NCBI GenBank assembly: GCA_036273715.1
Contig: DASUHB010000072.1
Span: forward strand, 1-64,000
DNA length: 64,000 nucleotides
Direction: 5' to 3'
Source: Gemmatimonadaceae bacterium
Lineage (GTDB): Bacteria > Gemmatimonadota > Gemmatimonadetes > Gemmatimonadales > Gemmatimonadaceae
The notes under the pieces were generated by a model, which had not been told where the DNA came from, did not search any database, and saw nothing but the letters and a program-made list of their open reading frames with translations. Position 1 is the first letter of the stretch; every line of letters starts with the position of its first letter. Positions 36,337 through 43,827 of this stretch are shown here, one piece after another. A program made the position numbers and the translations under genes.

Positions 36337-36414
36337 CCCCAAACCTACGCGTCACGATGGAATGCTGGGAGGAACAGCCTTGCCACATCGCGGCAACTGC
36401 CCCATGCTCTCGCA

Positions 36415-37122
36415 ATGCGCAACCGTATCGCGGTGGTGACCGGCATCGGCCGCAAAGGACAAACCGGCGAAATCATCGCACGGACCCTCGCCGAAGCCGG
36501 CATGCAAATCATCGCCGTCGCACGCCACGCCGACGAAGCCCAGGCGCGCGTCGATGACCTGCGCAGCGCCGGTCACGATGCACAGCCGTTCGCGTGCGAT
36601 CTCTCCGATGAAGCACAGGTCGCCACGCTGGCGCGCGATGTCGCGACTGCAGCCGGATCGCCGCGAGTCGATGTCCTCGTCAACATCGCCGGCGGATTCG
36701 CCATGAGCGGATCAGTCGCCGAAAGCACGCTCGCCACCTGGAAGAGCCAGGTGTCGATCAACCTCCTCACCGCGTATCTCGCCACTCGAGCATTTCTTCC
36801 GCTGCTGCGCGCGGCACGCGGGTCCATCGTCTACTTCGCGTCGGCGGCGGCGCTTCCCGGCGCCGGCGTCGCCAACATGTGGGCCTACGCCGCATCCAAG
36901 AGCAGCGTCGTCGCGCTCATGCGCGCTGTCGCCGCCGAAGAGCGTGCGAATGGCGTTCGGGCCAACGCACTCGCGCCGACCGCCATTCGCACAGACGCCA
37001 ATCTCGAGAGCATGGGCGACAAGACCCGATACGTCGAACGCGAAGACGTAGCCGCCGCCGTTGCCTGGCTCTGTTCGGACGCCTCGCGCGCCGTGAGCGG
37101 GCAAGTCATTCGACTCGGATGA
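36415..37122 (+). CDS. short-chain dehydrogenase/reductase
   Basis: The 235-residue Rossmann-fold protein has an N-terminal nucleotide-binding motif (VVTGIGRKGQTGEIIA), the NIAGG motif of the third strand, the catalytic Tyr/Lys pair in YAASKSS, and the PTAIRT segment after strand six. It is a classical SDR, probably NADP-dependent because of the Arg after the second strand (VARHADEA). The open frame extends far upstream on the same strand, but that part is antisense to lhr and is not used. The substrate is unknown. No GTTAGGC motif is present. Confidence 0.9.
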   Translation: MRNRIAVVTGIGRKGQTGEIIARTLAEAGMQIIAVARHADEAQARVDDLRSAGHDAQPFACDLSDEAQVATLARDVATAAGSPRVDVLVNIAGGFAMSGSVAESTLATWKSQVSINLLTAYLATRAFLPLLRAARGSIVYFASAAALPGAGVANMWAYAASKSSVVALMRAVAAEERANGVRANALAPTAIRTDANLESMGDKTRYVEREDVAAAVAWLCSDASRAVSGQVIRLG

Positions 37123-37179
37123 CAGGCGACTCGTCGGACTCATCTGGCCCGCGATGCCAGCTTACCCGTACCTTAGAGC

Positions 37180-38031
37180 ATGAGCCTCGCGGCGCGACGA
37201 CGAATCACGACCCGCATCATCGCGCTCGACCGTTCGCTCGAAGCGTTGCCGCTATTCCGACTCAGCGACTCGGCCGACGATACTGCTTTAGCCTATGCAC
37301 CGCCGTCGGGCGGTCGGTGGCGCGTCCTCCCGCGTCCCGGCGACAGACTGCCGGGCACGTTCGATCAGGACGTATACATCGAGCTCTGGCATCGCTATCA
37401 CGACCTGGGCGCGCCGGCCGATGGAGTCGTGCGCTTCACTCTGCACGCGTTTCTCCGATCGATCGGACGTCGCGTAGATGGTCGAACGTACGAGCAGCTG
37501 CGCTCCGCGCTCGCGCGGCTCAATCACACCACGCTCGAGTCACAGGGCGCGTACTACGACGCGACGACGCGGTCGCCGGTCGAAAGCCGCTTCAATGTGC
37601 TGAGCGCGGTATTCATCGAGCGCCGACGAGTATTGGACAGGGACCAGTTGACGCTCTTCCCTTCCATCGCTGCGGCAGAGCCCGGCGAAGCCGTGGTTAC
37701 GTTAGCCGCGAGCCTTCGCGCCAACATTGCTGCGGGACACGTCGTATCGCTCTCGGCGCCGCACTATCAGTCGCTGTCATCGCCTGTTGCTCGCCGCCTG
37801 TACCGATTGATGGAGGTGGCGCGTGAGGAGGGCAATTTGACCTGGCGTGTGGGTCTTGCAGAGCTTGCCGAGCGGATTCCGCTCGCCCAACGGTACCCAT
37901 CGCACCTGCAGCGAGTGCTCCAACCGGCCCACGAGATGCTGTTGGCTGCGGGTCTGGTCCGCGATGTCGCGGTACGCCAGCACCGACGCGAATGGTTTGT
38001 CGATTATGTTTTGTCGGCGCGGGCGACCTGA
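37180..38031 (+). CDS. plasmid-type replication initiator (RepA/RPA-like) homologue
   Basis: The 283-residue protein resembles the replication initiator protein A family of plasmids: two winged-helix-like halves, with VRFTLHAFLRSIG, YEQLRSALARLNHTTLES, then SLSAPHYQSLSSPVARRLYRLME and WRVGLAELAERIP. Such proteins bind origin iterons and recruit the helicase. Here there are no visible iterons, parA/parB or other plasmid genes nearby. It may be a relic of an integrated plasmid or a homologue turned into a DNA-binding regulator. The ATG at 37180 begins a normal N-terminus. The next gene starts 60 bases downstream. The surrounding 4.4 kb lacks the GTTAGGC motif. Confidence 0.72.
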   Translation: MSLAARRRITTRIIALDRSLEALPLFRLSDSADDTALAYAPPSGGRWRVLPRPGDRLPGTFDQDVYIELWHRYHDLGAPADGVVRFTLHAFLRSIGRRVDGRTYEQLRSALARLNHTTLESQGAYYDATTRSPVESRFNVLSAVFIERRRVLDRDQLTLFPSIAAAEPGEAVVTLAASLRANIAAGHVVSLSAPHYQSLSSPVARRLYRLMEVAREEGNLTWRVGLAELAERIPLAQRYPSHLQRVLQPAHEMLLAAGLVRDVAVRQHRREWFVDYVLSARAT

Positions 38032-38091
38032 TGCACGGCCGTGAAGGACGTCACCACTCGTTTCCATCCTGACTTCCACGGAGAGCAACAC

Positions 38092-38310
38092 ATGGCGACC
38101 AAGCTGGAGAAAACGCTCAAGCGTGAGATCGAGATCGAGGGACAAGCGTACATGGTCGCGATCTCCCCCGAAGGCGTGAAAATCACCCAGAAGGGCTTTC
38201 GCAAAGGACCGGAGCTCACGTGGAAGCAGTTGCTCACCACCGGGAACGAAGCCGGCGGAAACGGAGGGGGAGGGGGAGGGGGAGGGGGAGCGCCGTTCGG
38301 CGCGGCATGA
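38092..38310 (+). CDS. small protein with poly-glycine tail
   Basis: The 72-residue protein has a small beta-rich core (KREIEIEGQAYMVAISPEGVKIT, then KGFRKGPELTWKQLL) and a C-terminal run of nine glycines followed by APFGAA. GGAGAG lies seven bases before the ATG at 38092, which is preferred to the GTG at 38041. The glycines come from the tandem G-run repeat. The core recalls short DNA- or RNA-binding beta proteins but no family is recognised. It may be co-transcribed with the RepA-like gene upstream. A hairpin follows. Confidence 0.65.
   Translation: MATKLEKTLKREIEIEGQAYMVAISPEGVKITQKGFRKGPELTWKQLLTTGNEAGGNGGGGGGGGGAPFGAA
38266..38288 (+). repeat. GGGGGA tandem repeat, G-quadruplex-forming
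   Basis: Four runs of five G are separated by single A bases, lying inside the small poly-glycine gene. A change of one six-base unit would alter the protein by two glycines without shifting frame. The run is an ideal G-quadruplex sequence on the coding strand and mRNA. Confidence 0.85.
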
Positions 38311-38329
38311 CCGGTGCGGAACGGAGGGA

Positions 38330-38355
38330 GGGGCGCGAGGAACACTTCGCGCCCC
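38330..38355 (+). terminator. hairpin after the poly-glycine gene
   Basis: A 9-bp perfect stem GGGGCGCGA / TCGCGCCCC with an 8-base loop lies 19 bases after the stop codon and before the S41 peptidase gene. There is no T-run, but position favours termination. Confidence 0.5.
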
Positions 38356-38423
38356 TGAGTCGTATCCTTTAGAGCAGATGCGTCGGATGTCCGACGTGTC
38401 TTTCCCTCCACCGGGATGGTCCA

Positions 38424-40028
38424 ATGACTCGTCGACTCCGGGCGACCGTCGTCGCCGGCGCCCTGCTCCTCCCCGTCGCCATTGGCGGGTTCTCCATTCG
38501 GGAGCGCGCGGCGCATGACGGCGCACGCGTGTTCGACCAAGTCATGTCGCTCGTCTCGGATCGATTCGTCGACACGGTCGACGCATCCGCGCTCTACGAG
38601 AAAGCAGCACGTGGCTTGGTGACGCAGCTCCACGATCCGTACTCCGAGCTTTTCTCACCCACCGAGCTGAAACGATTCTCGACGCAGTCCACCGGCCGCT
38701 ACGGCGGCATCGGAATGCAGATCGAGAATCAAGACGGGCAAATCGTCGTCGTTCACGTGTTCTCGCACAGTCCCGCACAGTCAGCCGGTGTTCAGGACGG
38801 CGATCACATCATCGGCATTGACACCGCGTCCACGCGCGGATGGTCGTCGCAGCAAGTGTCCGACGTGTTGATCGGCACCGTGGGCACGCAAGTCAAAGTG
38901 CGCTTCTCGCGGCCCGGCGTGAGCGAGCCAATCGACTATACGTTCACGCGCGCCGAGATTCACGTCCCCGCTGTGCCTTACGCGCTGATGCTCGACGACA
39001 AGATCGCGTACATCCCGCTGCAGACGTTCAACGAAGACGCGGCCGACGAGCTCCAGAGCGCGGTCAATAATCTCGTCAAGCAAGGCGCGAAGTCGATTGT
39101 GCTCGACCTCCGCAACAACCCGGGCGGCATCCTCGATCAAGGTTTGCAGGTCGCCGATCTCTTCCTCAAGAGCGGACAACAGATCGCAAGCGTTCGCATG
39201 CGCCAGGGTCCGCCGCAGGTTTACACCGCGCACGACGACGAGCACATTCAAAACGTACCCCTCGTAGTCATGGTAGACGGTTACTCTGCGTCGGCTGCTG
39301 AGATTGTGACCGGAGCGCTCCAGGACCATGACCGCGCGCTGGTGGTCGGCACGACGTCATTCGGCAAAGGGCTTGTCCAGACTGTCTTCCCGATCGACGG
39401 CGGCTGGGCGCTCAAGCTCACCACCGGCAAGTGGTATACGCCGAGCGGCCGCTCGATCCAGAAGAACCGGAAGCCCGCAAACCCGGATGATCTCCAAGCA
39501 AACGCGAGCGAGGCTCCGCCAGACTCGCTCGAGAAGGAGTCGGTGAAGCAGAATCGCCCCGCATACCGCAGCGACGCAGGTCGCATTGTGTACGGCGGCG
39601 GCGGCATCACACCGGACGTCATCGTGGCGGACGACACGATCACGACGCCTGAGCAGACGTTCTTCAAGGCGATCGCGCCCAAGTATCCGGCGGTGCGCGG
39701 CGTCTTGTACAGCTATGCGCTGCAGCTCAAAGGGCAGGTTTCGCCGAAGTTCACGGTGAAGCCCGAATGGCGTGATGAGTTCTACCGCCGGCTTCAGGCG
39801 GCCAAGATCACGGTCGATCGCGCGCAATACGATTCTGCGGCACCGTTGATCAATCGGTGGATCGGCAATCAGGTCGCCGAGCTCGCGTTTGGCGATTCGA
39901 CTGAGTTCCGCCGCGAGATTCCGGACGACAAGCAGTTGCAGCGCGCGATGGAGCTCCTGCGCAAGGGCAGCACGCAGAAGGACCTGTTCTCTCTGGCCCA
40001 GGGAGCGAGCCCGCCAGTAAAGCAGTAA
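38424..40028 (+). CDS. S41 family C-terminal processing peptidase
   Basis: The 534-residue protein has a signal peptide or N-terminal anchor (VVAGALLLPVAIGGF), a helical region, a PDZ domain (about 88-175, starting GRYGGIGMQIE) and the S41 protease core. The catalytic Ser is in GYSASAAEIV and the Lys in TSFGKGLVQT, the Ser/Lys dyad of CtpA/Prc proteases. A long C-terminal helical extension follows. It probably acts in the periplasm on C-termini of envelope proteins. The PD40 lipoprotein gene starts 10 bases after its stop, so the two are likely an operon. Confidence 0.95.
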   Translation: MTRRLRATVVAGALLLPVAIGGFSIRERAAHDGARVFDQVMSLVSDRFVDTVDASALYEKAARGLVTQLHDPYSELFSPTELKRFSTQSTGRYGGIGMQIENQDGQIVVVHVFSHSPAQSAGVQDGDHIIGIDTASTRGWSSQQVSDVLIGTVGTQVKVRFSRPGVSEPIDYTFTRAEIHVPAVPYALMLDDKIAYIPLQTFNEDAADELQSAVNNLVKQGAKSIVLDLRNNPGGILDQGLQVADLFLKSGQQIASVRMRQGPPQVYTAHDDEHIQNVPLVVMVDGYSASAAEIVTGALQDHDRALVVGTTSFGKGLVQTVFPIDGGWALKLTTGKWYTPSGRSIQKNRKPANPDDLQANASEAPPDSLEKESVKQNRPAYRSDAGRIVYGGGGITPDVIVADDTITTPEQTFFKAIAPKYPAVRGVLYSYALQLKGQVSPKFTVKPEWRDEFYRRLQAAKITVDRAQYDSAAPLINRWIGNQVAELAFGDSTEFRREIPDDKQLQRAMELLRKGSTQKDLFSLAQGASPPVKQ

Positions 40029-40038
40029 GTTTGGGGGC

Positions 40039-41109
40039 ATGAGAGCCCCGTACAGCATCGCCGCGGCCACGCTCGTGGCCGCGGTTGCATGTGGGCACCC
40101 CGCGCCCAACGCCAACGTGGCGCCGTCAGCGCCGGTCGCGAACGAGCTGCGATTGACGGACATCCGCCAGCTCACGCATGGCGGCGCGAACGCAGAAGCG
40201 TATTTCAGCCACGACGGAAAGCAGCTGATCTTCCAGTCCACACGCGACGGGCGGAGCTGCGACCAGCAGTACATCATGAACGTCGACGGCTCCGACGTGC
40301 ACCGCGTGTCGAATGGCACCGGCAAAACAACGTGCGGGTATTTCTTCGCCTACGACAAGCGCATTTTCTTCGCGTCGACGCACGCGGCCGACACCGCCTG
40401 CCCGCCCAAGCCGGATCCGTCCAAAGGCTACGTGTGGGGCCTCGATCCGTTCGACATCTACACCGCCAACGCCGACGGCTCCAATCTCCAGCGCCTAACG
40501 AACTACGGCGTCTACACCGCCGAAGGCACGTTGTCGCCCGACGGCCGGACCATCGTGTTCACGTCGCTCAAGGATGGCGACCTGGATCTCTATGCGATGG
40601 ACGTCGACGGCACGCACGTGCGGCGTCTCACCGACACGCCGGGCTATGACGGCGGCGCGTTCTTCTCGCCCGACGGAACGAAAATCGTCTATCGCGCCAA
40701 CCACCCGACCGATTCGACCGAGCTGGCCGAATATCGGGCGCTGCTCGCCCAACGCATCGTCAGACCGAACAAGATGGAGCTCTGGGTGATGAACGCCGAT
40801 GGCTCAGATCAGCATCAAATCACCCACTTGGGCGGCGCCAATTTCGCGCCATATTTCACACCCGACGGGCGGCGGATCATCTTCTCGTCCAACTACAAGA
40901 ATCCGCACAGCGGCAATTTCGACTTGTATCTCGTCAACATCGACGGGTCGGGGCTGGAGCAAATCACCACCGATCCGGGTTTTGATGGTTTCCCGCAGTT
41001 CAGCCCGGATGGACGCTTTCTGGTGTGGGCGTCGAGCCGCAACGCGCCGGACCCGCACGAAACGAACATCTTCATCGCACGCTGGGCTGACGCGAACGCC
41101 GCCCGCTGA
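40039..41109 (+). CDS. PD40/TolB-like beta-propeller lipoprotein
   Basis: The 356-residue protein has a lipoprotein signal (AAATLVAAVACG, Cys18) and six or so WD40-like PD40 repeats seen as recurring blocks: EAYFSHDGKQLIFQST, GTLSPDGRTIVFTS, GAFFSPDGTKIVY and PYFTPDGRRIIFSS. This is the beta-propeller of TolB and related proteins. It probably sits in the periplasm or on the outer membrane as a scaffold. GGGGG precedes the ATG. The tight spacing to the S41 protease gene suggests joint function. Confidence 0.9.
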   Translation: MRAPYSIAAATLVAAVACGHPAPNANVAPSAPVANELRLTDIRQLTHGGANAEAYFSHDGKQLIFQSTRDGRSCDQQYIMNVDGSDVHRVSNGTGKTTCGYFFAYDKRIFFASTHAADTACPPKPDPSKGYVWGLDPFDIYTANADGSNLQRLTNYGVYTAEGTLSPDGRTIVFTSLKDGDLDLYAMDVDGTHVRRLTDTPGYDGGAFFSPDGTKIVYRANHPTDSTELAEYRALLAQRIVRPNKMELWVMNADGSDQHQITHLGGANFAPYFTPDGRRIIFSSNYKNPHSGNFDLYLVNIDGSGLEQITTDPGFDGFPQFSPDGRFLVWASSRNAPDPHETNIFIARWADANAAR

Positions 41110-41145
41110 GCATTCTCGCTCGCCATTTCTCGACCGGAGTCTTCG

Positions 41146-42231
41146 ATGACTGCCATCGTGATCGCCCTTATCGTCGTGATCGCGCTCTACGCCGCCACCC
41201 GCATCTTCCGCGTGGTGGGGCAGGCGGAGGTGATGGTGATCGAGCGGTTAGGCCGCTTCAATCGCATCGCGCGCTCCGGCCTCAACATCCTGCTGCCGTT
41301 CGTCGAGCGCCCGCGCGCGATCGACGTGCGCTACGCCATGAGCGACCCGAGCGGCGCCAAGCGACTCATTTCGGGATCCACCACCCGCATCGATCTGCGC
41401 GAGCAAGTGCTCAATTTCCCGAGCCAACCGGTGATCACGAAGGACAACGTGACCATCGACATCGATGCCGTCCTGTACTACCGGATCGCCGATCCGCAGA
41501 AAGCCACGTACGCGGTCCAGAATCTGCCGTTTGCGCTCGAGACGCTGACGCGGACGACGCTGCGCAACATCGTCGGTGAGATGGAGCTCGACAGCACCCT
41601 CGCCAGCCGCGACCAGATCAACAAGCGCATGCGCGAGATCATCGAGGAAGCATCGATCGGCTGGGGCGTCGACGTCACGCGCGTCGAGCTCCAGGCCATC
41701 GAGCCGCCGCGCGATATTCAGCAGTCCATGGAGCTGCAGATGCGCGCCGAGCGCGAGCGGCGCGCGGCAGTCACTAACGCTGAAGCATCGAAGCGCGCCG
41801 CGATCCTCGAAGCCGAAGGCGTGCAACAGTCGCAGGTGAGCCGCGCCCAAGGCGAAATGGAAGCAGCAGTACTCCGCGCGAAAGGTCAGGCGCAAGCACG
41901 GCTAGCCATGGCCGACGCGGAAGCGCAGGCCATCCAGCGCATCAGCGCGGCGATGCCCGCCGCGGACGTCGCGCTTTACCTGCTCGGGCTCAAGTATCTC
42001 GATGCGCTGCCCGCCCTCACGCAAGGCAAAGGGTCGACCATCTTCTTGCCCGCCGAAGCCGCGGGCGTCATGGGCGCGTTGGGCGGACTGCGGGAGCTCA
42101 TGGCGCGCACCGGTGTCGGCGAACGCGGATCGTCGGCGCCCGACTCGACACCGGCCGCGCCTACGCCGTCGCGCCCGGCAATCGCGCCGACCGTCGCTCC
42201 TCCGCAATCGCCGCCGCCACCGAAGGAGTAG
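41146..42231 (+). CDS. slipin/stomatin (SPFH domain) membrane protein
   Basis: The 361-residue protein has an N-terminal hydrophobic anchor (IVIALIVVIALYAATRIF), an SPFH domain (about 22-200) with VMVIERLGRFNRIARSGLNIL and VTIDIDAVLYYRI, a long coiled coil (ELQMRAERERRAAVTNAEASK) and a Pro-rich tail. Slipins form oligomers in detergent-resistant membrane regions and usually have a partner NfeD protease gene; none is present here. A zinc-ribbon gene follows with three bases between stop and start. The start has GGAG upstream. Confidence 0.93.
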   Translation: MTAIVIALIVVIALYAATRIFRVVGQAEVMVIERLGRFNRIARSGLNILLPFVERPRAIDVRYAMSDPSGAKRLISGSTTRIDLREQVLNFPSQPVITKDNVTIDIDAVLYYRIADPQKATYAVQNLPFALETLTRTTLRNIVGEMELDSTLASRDQINKRMREIIEEASIGWGVDVTRVELQAIEPPRDIQQSMELQMRAERERRAAVTNAEASKRAAILEAEGVQQSQVSRAQGEMEAAVLRAKGQAQARLAMADAEAQAIQRISAAMPAADVALYLLGLKYLDALPALTQGKGSTIFLPAEAAGVMGALGGLRELMARTGVGERGSSAPDSTPAAPTPSRPAIAPTVAPPQSPPPPKE

Positions 42232-42234
42232 CGC

Positions 42235-42456
42235 TTGGCAAAAATCTCACGCGATCGCGCCGAGCGAATCGCCAGAGCGCACGCCTGTGAGAATTGCGGC
42301 GAGTACAGCTACAAGAAGCTCACGGTCAAACCGGCCCCTGCCGCCATGCGCGACGAGCTCGGCGAAGCCTGGCACGCGGTGAAAATCTGCGGCGTCTGCG
42401 GTATGCAGCAAGAGCTCGGCATTGATGATGAGGGCGAGATCGTCTACGTGAGCTGA
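42235..42456 (+). CDS. small zinc-ribbon protein
   Basis: The 73-residue protein has two Cys pairs (CENCGEY and CGVCGMQ), spaced as in a zinc ribbon, and an acidic C-terminus. Its start codon is TTG: AAGGAG, lying across the end of the slipin gene, is placed seven bases before it, and no ATG fits. Translation is probably coupled to the slipin gene. The function is unknown. Confidence 0.75.
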   Translation: MAKISRDRAERIARAHACENCGEYSYKKLTVKPAPAAMRDELGEAWHAVKICGVCGMQQELGIDDEGEIVYVS

Positions 42457-42506
42457 GAGATCGAGCGGCGTGGTACGGTTCAGTTTGGAGCGCCGTTCCC
42501 TCATGG

Positions 42507-42652
42507 CTTGCATCTACGTTCATGAAGATGCACGCAGGACACAACGGACAAAGCACTGACAAAAGATCACCGGTTGGTGTTGCTCGTGTCGTGTCCGTCG
42601 TGTCCTGCTTTGTCCGCGTCTTCATGAGCGTAGTACTCTGCCCCTCCGGCCT
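42507..42652. repeat. palindromic dispersed repeat, copy 1
   Basis: This is an imperfect inverted repeat of about 146 bp: left arm from CTACGTTCATGAAG at 42514, right arm ending CTTCATGAGCGTAG at 42633, both rich in GGACA/TGTCC units. The loop includes AAGCACTGACAAAA and GTTGCTCGTGTCGTG. Copy 2 lies at 45270-45424. It resembles a small non-autonomous (MITE- or REP-like) element. It sits in a 536-bp gap (42457-42992) with no other gene; the remainder of that gap holds a short hairpin and nothing else I can name. Confidence 0.85.
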
Positions 42653-42913
42653 GCAACGAGTCTCATCGGGGTACCGGACCAAACTGTAGCTCTACTAGCG
42701 GCGTGTAACCGGCTAATTTGTCGAGAGCCGGATATGTTTACAGGGTCGAGTCGGCGCGTCGGAACTTCTCGGCTTCGACACGGTAGGATCGATAGGCTGC
42801 GCGCATTGGCGATTCCCAATGGCGCGCGCCCAGGTTGCCCCTCCTGCAGTCCGGTGGCGCGACAACGTTCTCGCGCCGAAGAGCGTTTCTACTAAGTGAG
42901 ACGAGGAGGTGAA

Positions 42914-42932
42914 CGGGTTGCCCCGCAACCCG
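42914..42932 (+). other. perfect hairpin upstream of small zinc-ribbon gene
   Basis: CGGGTTGC-CCC-GCAACCCG forms an 8-bp perfect stem with a 3-base loop, 60 bases before the gene at 42993. It could be a leader structure in the mRNA or the end of an upstream transcript. There is no T-run. Confidence 0.45.
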
Positions 42933-42992
42933 TGCTCGATCGGCGTCCGCCTTGGCCGACGGACACCGCTGTGTGTCACTCTGGAGGACTCA

Positions 42993-43202
42993 ATGCGCAA
43001 GCCACGACCGGCCACGTACAACCCCGCCCAGGCTCTTCAGCTCATCTCGCACGATCGAAACGGAATGCCGCTCAGTTGCCCCTCTTGCTCTGGGGACATC
43101 GTGCGTGACCCGGATTCCACTCCTCCTCCGCCGCGCTCCCACGTGACGCTGCGATGTGCCAACTGCGGTCGAATCGCGCGATACATCGCCGGCGCCGCCT
43201 AA
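42993..43202 (+). CDS. small zinc-ribbon protein
   Basis: The 69-residue protein has two Cys pairs, CPSC and CANC, separated by about 25 residues, giving a split zinc ribbon with a Pro-rich middle (TPPPPRS). GGAGG lies seven bases before the ATG, so the start is firm and translation likely strong. It is the second short zinc-ribbon gene here but is not similar in detail to that at 42235. It precedes the cold-shock gene by 278 bp. The role is unknown. Confidence 0.7.
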   Translation: MRKPRPATYNPAQALQLISHDRNGMPLSCPSCSGDIVRDPDSTPPPPRSHVTLRCANCGRIARYIAGAA

Positions 43203-43400
43203 GCTCGCTCGCACGATTCGTTCGGCATTATTCGCTGCGTCGCTACCGTCGGGGACGCAGAGACTTCTCGACCTATCTCGCGCTGCATCGCCGTCACGAG
43301 TGGCCCGATTCATGAAGTATTGGGCCCTAGCCGCCGTGGCATCCGAAAAACCGGATGTTTAAATTGCGGCTCGTCCTACGATCACGTTGGGCAGGCGCTT

Positions 43401-43480
43401 GGAATCATTCGCTGATTCCAGTCTCTCGAGCGGGATCTCGCATCACAGTTTCACCCCTTGAGGGGGAGAGGTAAGGTACC
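43401..43480 (+). promoter_or_regulatory. structured 5' leader of the cold-shock gene
   Basis: Two hairpins precede the start codon: GGAATCA-TTCGC-TGATTCC (43401-43419) and CCCCT-TG-AGGGG (43454-43465). The second hides part of the G-rich ribosome-binding stretch GGGGGAGAGG (43462-43471). Cold-shock mRNAs in other bacteria use temperature-dependent folding of the leader, so a thermosensor role is plausible. It is not shown by the sequence alone. Confidence 0.5.
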
Positions 43481-43687
43481 ATGTCTCGCATTACGGGCAC
43501 CGTGAAGTGGTTCAACGACGCAAAAGGGTACGGCTTCATCTCACGTGAAGGCGGCCCCGATGTGTTCGTCCATTTCAGCGCGATCCAGGGCAACGGCTTC
43601 AAGTCGCTGGCTGAAGGCGACCAGGTCGAGTTCGAAATCGTGCAAGGCCAGAAGGGCCCCCAGGCAGCTGAGGTGCAGAAGCTCTGA
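43481..43687 (+). CDS. cspA: cold-shock domain protein
   Basis: The 68-residue protein is a single cold-shock domain with both RNA-binding motifs intact: KGYGFIS (RNP1) and VFVHFSAI (RNP2), and the N-terminal GTVKWFN. It binds single-stranded RNA or DNA and melts RNA structure. The leader is structured and the gene ends in a textbook terminator, so it is a monocistronic, probably highly expressed unit. The symbol is by family; which paralogue it is cannot be told. Confidence 0.97.
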   Translation: MSRITGTVKWFNDAKGYGFISREGGPDVFVHFSAIQGNGFKSLAEGDQVEFEIVQGQKGPQAAEVQKL

Positions 43688-43711
43688 TCCCGCTCTCACG
43701 CACCCCATTCG

Positions 43712-43744
43712 AAAAAGCTCCGGCTGCGCTGCCGGAGCTTTTTT
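43712..43744 (+). terminator. intrinsic terminator of the cold-shock gene
   Basis: Stem AAAAAGCTCCGGC pairs with GCCGGAGCTTTTT around a TGCGCT loop and ends in six T. This is a classic Rho-independent terminator 24 bases after the stop codon. The A-run on the left makes it potentially active on the other strand too. Confidence 0.95.
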
Positions 43745-43827
43745 GTGTGCAGCGTTAGCACATCTTGTGCATTGCAACGCGTGATGCTACGCATGGCCGT
43801 GCACACCGCTTCACTGCCGGAGTCCGC

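Noticed and set aside
35776-36414. Long plus-strand open frame in front of the SDR gene
   Set aside because: It is antisense to the well-conserved helicase core of lhr; only the part from 36415 has SDR motifs.
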